Position numbers and translations under genes: made by a program. DNA of 6,031 nucleotides from positions 1-6,031 of the forward strand of contig CAMNGO010000129.1 of the NCBI GenBank assembly GCA_946538445.1, read 5' to 3'. This document shows, one piece after another, positions 1-5,570 of this stretch. The stretch comes from an uncultured Lachnospiraceae bacterium. GTDB lineage: Bacteria; Bacillota; Clostridia; Lachnospirales; Lachnospiraceae. Position 1 is the stretch's first letter. Every line of letters begins with the position of its first letter. A model generated the notes under the pieces. That model was given only the letters and a program-made list of their open reading frames with translations. It was not told the DNA's origin and made no database searches.

Positions 1-1
1 C

Positions 2-46
2 TATGACCTGAACATCCTGTTCTATGAAACGAATCCCTATGCGTGA
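2..46 (+). CDS. 3' end of an upstream phage gene (partial)
   Basis: The window opens inside a reading frame that ends with the residues YDLNILFYETNPYA and a TGA at 44-46. Fifteen bases separate it from the next ATG, and the Shine-Dalgarno AAAGGAG (48-54) lies in that gap, so it is probably the preceding gene of the same late prophage operon. Too little is visible to name it. By position it could be a tail-fibre or baseplate-distal small protein, which is inference only. Confidence 0.5.
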   Translation, partial: YDLNILFYETNPYA

Positions 47-61
47 GAAAGGAGAAGACAA

Positions 62-400
62 ATGGACATGATGGAGATGCTTAAGCAGCTGGTGATCATC
101 GCTGCAGCGGTTCTTGGCTCCAACGGTCTGTGGACCTGGATCCAGTCAAGGGGGACAGCCAAAAGCGCAAAGGACCGGATGCTGCTGGGCCTTGGACATG
201 CGGAGATCTTCCGTTTGACGGAGAAATACCTGCGGCGAGGCGGTATCACCAGAGAGGAACTGGAGGACCTGGACAAGTATCTGTATAAGCCTTATGCGGC
301 CCTGGGCGGGGATGGCACAGCCGGCTCCATGGTGGCCAAGTGCAGAGACCTTGACATCATTTCATCCGCGGAGGCGGAAAGGAGGGACAGAAAACAATGA
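62..400 (+). CDS. Small membrane-anchored phage protein of the lysis cassette
   Basis: This 112-residue protein begins with one hydrophobic segment (about residues 8-25), followed by a soluble helical, charged C-terminal part. The later motif KYLYKPYAALGGDGTA (about residues 72-87) resembles a small protein that I recognise as common next to holins in Firmicutes prophages. Its exact role is not established; it may be an accessory holin or a membrane-anchored partner of the lysis system. AAAGGAG at 48-54, seven bases before the ATG, supports the start. Its stop overlaps the holin start in ATGA (397-400), which suggests translational coupling. Family recognition is from memory of similar sequences, not a search. 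Confidence 0.8.
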   Translation: MDMMEMLKQLVIIAAAVLGSNGLWTWIQSRGTAKSAKDRMLLGLGHAEIFRLTEKYLRRGGITREELEDLDKYLYKPYAALGGDGTAGSMVAKCRDLDIISSAEAERRDRKQ

Positions 401-645
401 GTAGAGAAGATATCATCAGGAAACTGACGAGCCGCAAGTTCTGGCTGGCCGTTGCCAGTTTTGTGGCTCTGGTTGCTGTGGCATGCGGCGCAACGGAGGA
501 AGCGGCGACGCAGATCACAGCCCTGATCATGGCCGGCGCCACAGTGGTCGGCTACATCCTGGGTGAAGGCCTTGTCGATGCTGCACGGATCGGAGGTGAG
601 CAGTATGACTTTGTGGACGGAGACACAGAGGAAGACGATCTCTGA
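397..645 (+). CDS. Phage holin with two predicted membrane helices
   Basis: This 82-residue protein is likely the holin, which permeabilises the cytoplasmic membrane so that the lysins downstream can reach peptidoglycan. It has a short basic N terminus, a first membrane helix at about residues 14-31, a short acidic turn, a second helix at about 40-57 (ending near GYILGEGL), and a strongly acidic tail ending DTEEDDL. The layout SRKFWLAVASF, then a second helix and GEGLVDAAR, matches small holins often seen in Clostridia prophages. GGAGGG at 381-386 sits ten bases upstream of the ATG. The last 41 bases also encode the start of the next gene in another frame. Holin identity is inferred from size, topology and position. 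Confidence 0.85.
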   Translation: MSREDIIRKLTSRKFWLAVASFVALVAVACGATEEAATQITALIMAGATVVGYILGEGLVDAARIGGEQYDFVDGDTEEDDL

Positions 646-1669
646 GCACTGCAGGGATTTCAATGTCAGCAACTACAAAGCAAAGATGGCCGCCGCCGGG
701 GGATTTGATAAGTACGTCAGGTCCCTCGGTATTTCTATGCCTGCGAAGGTCAGGACCGTCTCAGAGTTCCGCCAGGCCGTGCGGTACGTCATGGCGCTGA
801 TGGCTATCTGGGGCATCGATTACAACAACGATAAGGTCTATTACCGCTGGGGAAATGGCGCGAGCGATGCCTTCCGCACGAGCGGGAAAGGCAAGTGCAA
901 GGGCGGCACGATCAAAGCCATCCTGGATGATCCGGCCGTGGTGACCACCAACTGCAACTATGGCGTAAATACGCTTCTGAAAGCGCTGGGGTGGTATAAG
1001 GCAGCCTCTGAGAACTACAAGGCATGGTCCACCACGTATGGAAAGACAGTCACATCAAAGCGGAAACTTCAGCCCGGTGACATGGTCCATTTCTACAGAA
1101 GTGGAGTCTGGAAGCATGTGGCGATCGTGTATGCCGTGGAGGATGGGAAGATCTGGCTCGCTGACTTTGGCAGCCGGTTCGTGAAGAGCAAGGAGCCTCT
1201 CCACTACATGCCGGTCAATGACAGCCCTGCTGCCGGTGGGGAGTACGGCACCTATACCTGGAAAGCTATTCACGCCTTTGATCTGGAGGACGACACAGTG
1301 AGAGAGAAGACGACAGAAGACAGAGCAGTCGAACTGCGGAGGGAGATCGATGCCTTTCTCGCAGCCAAGCAGAAGGAGCACGGAGAGGAGGTCTTTGCCA
1401 TGGCACAGGGATACAAGGTCAATCGGGAAGCTTACCTGAGAGCGGCCGCTGACTACGTGCTGAATGGCTATGCCGGCAGCGGAGAGGCCAGAAAGGTCTT
1501 CTTCGGAGAAGATTACGCGGATGTGCAGGAGAAAGTGAACTGGGTCATCAAGATGGCGGAGGATGTGATCATCGGCAGGTACGGTTCTGGGAACGTCCGG
1601 AAAGCTGCCCTGGGGGATGACTATTACGTGGTCCAGGCGCAGGTCAACCGGATTCTGAAAGGAGAGTGA
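605..1669 (+). CDS. Endolysin 1: NlpC/P60- or CHAP-like cysteine peptidase with two Cpl-7 (CW_7) repeats
   Basis: This 354-residue lysin probably cuts peptide or amide bonds in peptidoglycan. The catalytic domain spans about residues 40-225: a Cys117 at the head of a helix (TTNCNYGVNTLLKALG), a PGD turn at 157-159, a His171 in WKHVAIVYAV, and Asp187 in the following strand. This order fits the papain-like NlpC/P60/CHAP fold, though the exact bond is unknown. A charged helical linker (about 232-265) leads to two repeats at about 278-313 and 316-352. They share the YGSGNVRKAALGDDY-type core and VQxxVN end of Cpl-7 wall-binding repeats, which in known lysins bind muropeptide. The start at 605 is chosen because GGAGGTG (592-598) lies six bases upstream; an in-frame GTG at 563 has no such site. 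The gene overlaps the holin by 41 bases and stops two bases before the next ATG. Confidence 0.88.
   Translation: MTLWTETQRKTISEHCRDFNVSNYKAKMAAAGGFDKYVRSLGISMPAKVRTVSEFRQAVRYVMALMAIWGIDYNNDKVYYRWGNGASDAFRTSGKGKCKGGTIKAILDDPAVVTTNCNYGVNTLLKALGWYKAASENYKAWSTTYGKTVTSKRKLQPGDMVHFYRSGVWKHVAIVYAVEDGKIWLADFGSRFVKSKEPLHYMPVNDSPAAGGEYGTYTWKAIHAFDLEDDTVREKTTEDRAVELRREIDAFLAAKQKEHGEEVFAMAQGYKVNREAYLRAAADYVLNGYAGSGEARKVFFGEDYADVQEKVNWVIKMAEDVIIGRYGSGNVRKAALGDDYYVVQAQVNRILKGE
1384..1402 (+). promoter_or_regulatory. Internal ribosome binding site and in-frame ATG inside endolysin 1
   Basis: AGAGGAGGT (1384-1392) is followed after seven bases by an ATG at 1400, in frame with the lysin (Met266). Translation from here would give an 89-residue protein consisting only of the two Cpl-7 repeats. 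The site lies precisely between the linker and the wall-binding part. The match to the anti-SD sequence is as good as at the gene's own start. Use of the site is inference. Confidence 0.6.
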
Positions 1670-1671
1670 TC

Positions 1672-3078
1672 ATGGGGTACATCGTAGACCTTTCAGAGCA
1701 CAACACCGTGACTGACTGGGCGGCAGCTGCAAAAGACCTGGACGCTGCGATCATTCGGATCGGCTACCGTGGAAGCATCGAGGGACGGGCCGCCTATAAA
1801 AAGATCACAGAGGATGGGAAGTTTCATTCGCATCTGGCCGGCTGTCAGAAGTACGGGATCCCATATGCGGTCTATTATTTCCCCACGCCGGTCAGTGATG
1901 CGGAGGCAGAAGAAGAGGCAGCCTGGCTGGTCACCAGGATCAGGGGACTGGACCTCTGTATGCCGGTTTTTATTGACTCTGAGAATGTCCAGACGGACAG
2001 AAGCGGGAGAGCGGACAAGCTGTCCAGGAAGGACCGGACACGCTTACTCAAGATCATTACGGCCCATCTACTGGGGCAAGGGATTCCCTGCGGAATCTAC
2101 AGCTATACCAGCTGGCTTCAGAACAACGTGGATCTGTCAGCACTGGACCCGAGAGTCGTAAAGAACACCTGGGTCGCGCAGACGCCGAAATTGACCTACA
2201 AAGGCGCTTGTGTCATTTGGCAGTATGGCAAGAAGAAGTTTCCCTGGACGACAGCGCCGGTGGATGTGGATAAGATTATGGGAACGTTCGACATGACCGT
2301 TCAGAAGAAGGAGGAGAAGATGGAGTATTACAGACAGACGATCGTGGAAAAGGCCAGGTCCTTTCTGGGGACAAAGACCGGCAGCGCTGCCCATAGGGAG
2401 ATCCTGAAAGCCTATAACGCCATCCGGCCACTTCCGCGAGGCGTGACGATGACGGCCTCCATGCCCTGGTGCGCAACCTTCGTGTCGGCGGTAGGGGCCA
2501 TGTGTGGCTATGGCGCTGTCATTCCGGCTGAGTGCTCCTGTGGATATATGGTGGATGCTGCCAAGAAGCTGGGCATCTGGCAGGAACGTGACGATTATAT
2601 CCCACAGCCTGGAGATATCCTGATGTACGACTGGGACGACAACAAGACAGGAAGTGGTGACTGTACCGGATGGCCGGATCACACAGGATTTGTGGAAACT
2701 GTAGAGAAAGGGAGCTTTACGACCATCGAAGGAAATTCTGGATCCGGAAACGGTGAGGTGAAACGTGTGAAGGTCCAGGTGGACCAGAAGAACATCCGGG
2801 GATTCATCACACCCAGGTATACAGCGGATGCGCAAGTCAGGAAACCGGAGGTGAGGACTGTGCAGCTGACGCTGACCCTTCCGGAGATCCATCTGGGAGA
2901 CAGGGGAGAGCACGTCAGGCTGTGGCAGTGGCTGATCGGTATCGAACAGACCAGTATTTTTGACGAAGCAGCTCAAGCAGAGACCATGAAATGGCAGAAG
3001 GCCAACGGGAAGAAGGTCGATGGCTGGATCGGGAAGGGGTGCTGGACGAAGGCGATGCAGGTGAAGGAATGGAGATAA
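1672..3078 (+). CDS. Endolysin 2: GH25 muramidase + CHAP-like amidase/endopeptidase + peptidoglycan-binding domain
   Basis: This 468-residue modular lysin should cleave both the glycan and the peptide part of the wall. Residues about 1-206 are a glycoside hydrolase family 25 lysozyme, which cuts MurNAc-GlcNAc bonds: DLSEHN near the start (Asp6), the catalytic pair in PVFIDSEN (Asp102, Glu104), and the closing WQYG...VDVDKIMG. A lysine/glutamate-rich linker follows. Residues about 220-383 form a CHAP/NlpC-like domain with Cys267 in MPWCATFVSAV, His337 in DHTGFVE and an EGNSG motif (353-357). Residues about 403-465 resemble a PG_binding_1 domain (LGDRGEHVRLWQ, then VDGWIGKGCW). The ATG at 1672 is chosen because AAAGGAG (1658-1664) is seven bases away; the GTG at 1666 would be almost on top of that site. 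This is the last gene of the lysis operon. Confidence 0.92.
   Translation: MGYIVDLSEHNTVTDWAAAAKDLDAAIIRIGYRGSIEGRAAYKKITEDGKFHSHLAGCQKYGIPYAVYYFPTPVSDAEAEEEAAWLVTRIRGLDLCMPVFIDSENVQTDRSGRADKLSRKDRTRLLKIITAHLLGQGIPCGIYSYTSWLQNNVDLSALDPRVVKNTWVAQTPKLTYKGACVIWQYGKKKFPWTTAPVDVDKIMGTFDMTVQKKEEKMEYYRQTIVEKARSFLGTKTGSAAHREILKAYNAIRPLPRGVTMTASMPWCATFVSAVGAMCGYGAVIPAECSCGYMVDAAKKLGIWQERDDYIPQPGDILMYDWDDNKTGSGDCTGWPDHTGFVETVEKGSFTTIEGNSGSGNGEVKRVKVQVDQKNIRGFITPRYTADAQVRKPEVRTVQLTLTLPEIHLGDRGEHVRLWQWLIGIEQTSIFDEAAQAETMKWQKANGKKVDGWIGKGCWTKAMQVKEWR
2308..2322 (+). promoter_or_regulatory. Internal ribosome binding site and in-frame ATG inside endolysin 2
   Basis: AAGGAGG (2308-2314) lies five bases before an in-frame ATG at 2320 (Met217). 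The site falls in the linker directly ahead of the CHAP-like domain, so an internal start would give a 252-residue CHAP plus wall-binding protein without the muramidase. Linkers rich in Lys and Glu can produce purine-rich DNA by chance (AAG, GAG codons), which lowers certainty. Confidence 0.5.
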
Positions 3079-3135
3079 TGATTGCTTTTATGCCTGCTTC
3101 TCCGAAACGGGGTATCCCTATTATATGAAGTAGAG

Positions 3136-3216
3136 AATTTGTGCACAATCACGAAACATCCGAAACACTACTGTTTCGTGCTGTTTCGCATATAGCTTCC
3201 CTCCGCCAATTTGTGC
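3136..3216 (+). repeat. 9-bp direct repeat AATTTGTGC bracketing the inverted-repeat array
   Basis: AATTTGTGC occurs at 3136-3144 and again at 3208-3216, 72 bp apart, in the gap after the lysis genes. The four GAAACA half-sites lie between the two copies. The repeat could be a regulatory or recombination site, or chance in an AT-rich spacer. Confidence 0.4.
3150..3188. promoter_or_regulatory. Nested inverted repeat with four CGAAACA half-sites (operator-like)
   Basis: CGAAACA occurs at 3152-3158 and 3161-3167, and its reverse complement TGTTTCG at 3172-3178 and 3182-3188. The array is symmetric about position 3170 to within a base. The outer sequence CACGAAACA (3150-3158) pairs perfectly with TGTTTCGTG (3172-3180). 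No T-run follows the right arm, so it does not look like an intrinsic terminator on the + strand. A tandem repressor operator upstream of the 3254 gene is the simplest reading. A phage attachment-site arm region is an alternative. Confidence 0.55.
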
Positions 3217-3222
3217 TAATAT
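3195..3222 (+). promoter_or_regulatory. Possible promoter upstream of the 71-residue gene
   Basis: TAATAT (3217-3222) is preceded by TGC, giving an extended -10-like TGnTAATAT. The -35 region around 3195-3200 (GCTTCC) is poor. Only four of six -10 bases match consensus. It sits between the half-site array and the 3254 start, where a regulated promoter would be expected. Confidence 0.3.
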
Positions 3223-3253
3223 CTTTGCATCTTGGAAAGGAGGGTGATGTGAG

Positions 3254-3469
3254 GTGGACGATATCTATGACAGCAACCAGCAACTGATCCGTGCATGTGA
3301 CGACCTCAGAGCCATTCAAGTTATAGCTTCGATGGCGGAGGACCATGGAAACGAAAAGGAAACTCTCGCCATGACCCGCAGGGCCTTGGAGCCAATCATC
3401 GATGACATCCAGGAAGCAATCAACACCATTGATGAGGCGCTTATAAGGCTCCGGAAAAAAGAAATCTAG
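3254..3469 (+). CDS. Small helical protein of unknown function (71 aa)
   Basis: The GTG start at 3254 is preceded at ten bases by a strong AAAGGAGG (3236-3243); an in-frame TGA just upstream (3245-3247) rules out an earlier start. The protein has no signal peptide or membrane segment. Its sequence is acidic at the N terminus (MDDIYDSNQQL) and reads as two amphipathic helices: about residues 8-35, and 40-68 with a heptad-like pattern (RALEPIIDDIQEAINTIDEAL) that could form a helical hairpin or coiled coil. I do not recognise the family. It stands alone between the lysis operon and the repeat region and ends with a basic tail (RLRKKEI). It could be a prophage-border gene or the first host gene. 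Confidence 0.65.
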   Translation: MDDIYDSNQQLIRACDDLRAIQVIASMAEDHGNEKETLAMTRRALEPIIDDIQEAINTIDEALIRLRKKEI

Positions 3470-3496
3470 TATTCAGCCAGCCCACGAACAGAACAG

Positions 3497-3764
3497 GTGC
3501 AGTTCTAAAGCGTAGAGTGTCGAATTCAATGAACGCATGGACGATTGCAGACTGCCTTGCACAGTGGAGCGGGTCAACAAATGTAGTTATCTAGTCACGG
3601 AGTTTAATGAGGAGAAGGATGCAGAGGCGGCGAAAGGACAATTAATGTCATCTGGCGGATTACTGGCGTAGGCAGCCGTGAAGCATAATGCAGGAAACAC
3701 TGCGGGTTGGTATAATGATGACGAAATAACACCATTTTCTGCTATCGCTATATCTGGGGGTTAG
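3497..3764 (+). pseudogene. Broken copy of the 50-residue gene at 5207, plus downstream reading-frame remnant
   Basis: From 3531 the sequence encodes ERMDDCRLPCTVER, then SYLVTEFNEE. This matches residues 15-50 of the intact small protein at 5207-5359 with 18 identities over 36 positions by hand alignment. The expected start (GTG CAG TTC, 3497-3505) is followed at once by TAA, and the homologous part continues in another frame, so at least one nonsense change and one frameshift have occurred. The same frame then runs through an in-frame TAG (3669-3671) into AVKHNAGNTAGWYNDDE and on to AISGG with a stop at 3762-3764. That second part lies inside the repeated module. A non-functional paralogue is well supported; what the original protein did is unknown. 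Confidence 0.65.
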
Positions 3765-3826
3765 TATTACGGAGATAGCTGAACGATGGCCTTTTAACAG
3801 AGGAAGTAACCAGGACCTTGTAAAAC
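3672..3826 (+). repeat. Long repeat module, copy 1
   Basis: This stretch aligns along its whole length with 5369-5529. Shared blocks include TGGTATAAT, CATTTTCTGCT, GCTATATCTGG, GGTTAGTATT, GGCCTTTTAACAG and GACCTTGT. The middle of its last 36 bases (3791-3826) has diverged from copies 2 and 3, while both ends are kept. Copy 1 lies after the broken small gene and 26 bases before the lipoprotein start. Confidence 0.8.
3689..3716 (+). promoter_or_regulatory. Extended -10 promoter with upstream inverted repeat, in module copy 1
   Basis: A perfect TATAAT (3711-3716) is preceded by TGG, giving an extended -10 (TGnTATAAT). GCAG-GAAACA-CTGC (3690-3703) forms an inverted repeat at the -35 position, where no good -35 hexamer is visible. 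Both elements are kept in copy 2. The likely target is the lipoprotein gene at 3853, with a leader of about 130 bases. A regulator binding the inverted repeat is inference. Confidence 0.6.
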
Positions 3827-3852
3827 TATACTGAAATGTGAGGTGTTTGCCA

Positions 3853-4917
3853 GTGAATCATAAGCCGAAAAAAGCCATGAAGATCCTGATTTCGCTGCTT
3901 TTGGTGGCGGTACTTAGCACAGGCTGTTTTTCTCTGAACAGCAGTAAAACGGACCAGATCCTTGAATATCTGGACTTGGGAGATAAAAACCTCATAGAAA
4001 TGAATTACGAAGAGGCACTACTGGCCTATGAGGCGGTGATCCAGCTGGATCCAAAGCGGATCGAAGCGTATGAAGGTATGGCGGAATCTTATGTAGGCCT
4101 GAAGGAATACCAAAAAGCCGCGGAGATCCTGGAGAGTGGTTTTAAGGCTGCGGACATTCAGAAGCCTTCGCGTGAACAGGTGCAGAGGCTACTGCCCATC
4201 TATCAGGAACTGGCTGATACCGCAGAGGCGGAAGGCGATTCTGAGAAGGCAATATTATACTTAAAAAAAATCCAGGCATTAGATTCGGATTACGATCTGA
4301 CAGAAAATGAACAGGCGCTTTTGGTGATTGATGAAAAAAAGCCCGAACTTGAAGAAATGGCTAAAGCTATCACCACGGAGATAGATTATGATTTTCATAA
4401 TGATGCAATCTTAGACCCGGGATTTATGGAATATGTTTCCTCTTTAGAGAAACCATACATTTTTGAAGTGTCCGATGGAACGTATATTGGCGTATATCCC
4501 GGAGGTTATATCTATTATGGGGAAATGAAGGATGGTTTAAGAGTTGGAAAGGGAAAATGGTTCTATGGCGACGAAAAGGAAATCACAGTCGTAGAATCCC
4601 CTTGGATAAACGATATGCCGAATGGTCGCGCGGAAATCGTTAGTTATATAAATGAAGCACTGATTGAAAAGGAGGAAGGCCACTATTATCCTTTGATAGT
4701 CAGGGAGTCTGTCAATCTGAAAAGCGGAGTATATGAAGGCGCGTCTTCACTGTTTTGGGATATGGATGCGGGCAGGGACCCCCAGCATCACTGGGAGGTG
4801 AGATATTCGGACGGGATAAGGCAGCAAACAGAAGGAGATGTCGCAGCATACTGCGAAAATTGTGACGCCGGTCTGCACACGGATGGTCGGCTTCATAAAA
4901 TCGAGGGGCTGGAATAA
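3853..4917 (+). CDS. Lipoprotein with TPR repeats and MORN-like C-terminal region
   Basis: This 354-residue predicted lipoprotein is exported and anchored to the outer face of the membrane. A basic N terminus (NHKPKKAMK) and hydrophobic stretch end in LSTGC, putting the lipidated residue at Cys25. Tetratricopeptide-like repeats follow at about 38-71 (EMNYEEALLAYEAVIQLDP), 72-105 and 115-147, then a helical spacer. From about residue 216 the protein has MORN-like motifs (YYGEMKDGLRVGKGKWFYG, then a second WINDMPNGRAEIV). TPRs usually mediate protein contacts, so a scaffold role is plausible; no enzymatic motif is visible. The GTG at 3853 is chosen because GAGGTG (3840-3845) lies seven bases upstream; the GTG at 3838 has no site and ATG 3877 has none either. 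The gene follows module copy 1 and may be transcribed from its promoter. Confidence 0.82.
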   Translation: MNHKPKKAMKILISLLLVAVLSTGCFSLNSSKTDQILEYLDLGDKNLIEMNYEEALLAYEAVIQLDPKRIEAYEGMAESYVGLKEYQKAAEILESGFKAADIQKPSREQVQRLLPIYQELADTAEAEGDSEKAILYLKKIQALDSDYDLTENEQALLVIDEKKPELEEMAKAITTEIDYDFHNDAILDPGFMEYVSSLEKPYIFEVSDGTYIGVYPGGYIYYGEMKDGLRVGKGKWFYGDEKEITVVESPWINDMPNGRAEIVSYINEALIEKEEGHYYPLIVRESVNLKSGVYEGASSLFWDMDAGRDPQHHWEVRYSDGIRQQTEGDVAAYCENCDAGLHTDGRLHKIEGLE

Positions 4918-4937
4918 ACGTTTACTATTAATAATAA

Positions 4938-5072
4938 GGATTTTTATTTCTGAGGAATTCCCGAAGGGATTCGTACCACCGGCAAGAGGGAAATTATAAG
5001 AATCTGATAGAAGCTGTGGACTATATCAATGGCCATGAAAAGTGGTACCTGGAAAATAAAATAAGGAAATGA
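4938..5072 (+). pseudogene. Possible 3' gene remnant with no start codon
   Basis: An open frame without an ATG runs from just after a TAA at 4935-4937 to TGA at 5070-5072. Its end (NLIEAVDYINGHEKWYLENK) looks protein-like and is followed within five bases by a good terminator. It could be the tail of a gene whose front was lost when the neighbouring DNA was rearranged. I do not recognise a family, and at 44 codons chance is possible. Apart from this and the terminator, I see nothing in 4918-5206. Confidence 0.3.
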
Positions 5073-5076
5073 CTCT

Positions 5077-5112
5077 AAAGCCTGCGGGAAATTGCCCGTG
5101 GGCTTTATTTTT
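5077..5112 (+). terminator. Rho-independent terminator
   Basis: AAAGCC...CGGG (5077-5088) pairs with CCCG...GGCTTT (5095-5106) around a short AAATTG loop, with a two-base internal mismatch. ATTTTT follows directly (5107-5112). It would end transcription coming from the lipoprotein gene or from the remnant before it, and it isolates the 5207 gene downstream. Confidence 0.85.
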
Positions 5113-5206
5113 ATGACCACTTTGAATGAAGGGAAGATTTTTGGACAGGTGGGTTTGAGATACTTTGGTCATGGAAAGGAGCCGGCAGGCGAAAAGGAGG
5201 ACCAGG

Positions 5207-5359
5207 ATGAAGTTCAAATGCTCAGAGGCGGAGATCGTCAGGTACAGCGAACGGATGGATAAGCTCAACCTTCCCTATACCATAGAGAGGGATAGGAGGG
5301 GCAGCTATCTGGTCACGGACCTGAATGAAGAGGAGTTTGAGGAACTGGTAGAGGATTGA
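5207..5359 (+). CDS. Small protein of unknown function (50 aa), intact member of a local family
   Basis: The ATG at 5207 has an excellent AAAAGGAGG (5192-5200) six bases upstream, which is why I prefer it to the in-frame TTG at 5165. The protein is soluble and charged: a basic N-terminal part (MKFKCSEAEIVRYSERMD), a middle LPYTIERDRRGSYLV with strand-like pattern, and an acidic end (NEEEFEELVED). No signal peptide or membrane segment is present. I do not recognise a named family. A decayed relative lies at about 3497-3668, so the gene has been duplicated with the downstream module. After its TGA the same frame continues into LEQVAMQYSAGNTA, matching the remnant in the other copy, so the ancestral protein may have been longer or followed by a second short gene. 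Confidence 0.65.
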   Translation: MKFKCSEAEIVRYSERMDKLNLPYTIERDRRGSYLVTDLNEEEFEELVED

Positions 5360-5368
5360 TTGGAGCAG

Positions 5369-5529
5369 GTAGCCATGCAGTATAGTGCAGGGAACACTGC
5401 AAAGATGGTATAATATTAGTGCCGAAATATCATCATTTTCTGCTGAAGCTATATCTGGTGGTTAGTATTGCAGAGATGACTAGATGCTGGCCTTTTAACA
5501 GGGTCAGAAAAGGAGACCTTGTCAAACAA
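5369..5529 (+). repeat. Long repeat module, copy 2
   Basis: This copy aligns end to end with 3672-3826 and carries the same promoter and inverted repeat. Its last 38 bases (5492-5529) match 5820-5857 with one mismatch. Reading-frame remnants are visible: AGNTA (5387-5401), then WYN...FSAEAISGG in a shifted frame ending at the TAG at 5463-5465. The module lies between the intact small gene and the 78-residue ORF. Confidence 0.82.
5386..5414 (+). promoter_or_regulatory. Extended -10 promoter with upstream inverted repeat, in module copy 2
   Basis: TGCAG-GGAACA-CTGCA (5386-5401) is a perfect 5-6-5 inverted repeat. Five bases later comes TGGTATAAT, with the -10 hexamer at 5409-5414. Conservation of both elements between diverged copies argues they are functional. 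The likely target is the ORF at 5571, through a leader of about 150 bases. Confidence 0.6.
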
Positions 5530-5570
5530 GAAGTTGTTGATATGTTTGTTGAGAATCGAGGTGGTAAGTA

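Noticed and set aside
563..604. GTG at 563 as start of endolysin 1
   Set aside because: No ribosome binding site precedes it, whereas ATG 605 has GGAGGTG at ideal spacing. It would also lengthen the overlap with the holin.
1666..1671. GTG at 1666 as start of endolysin 2
   Set aside because: It is one base after the Shine-Dalgarno sequence; ATG 1672 has correct spacing.
2137..2976. 279-residue open frame on the - strand
   Set aside because: It lies wholly inside endolysin 2, whose domains and catalytic motifs are clear. The - strand translation has no recognisable domain; it is a shadow of codon bias.
5141..5166. TTGGAC ... TACTTT as a promoter for the 50-residue gene
   Set aside because: The spacing is about 14 bases and the -10 match is poor.
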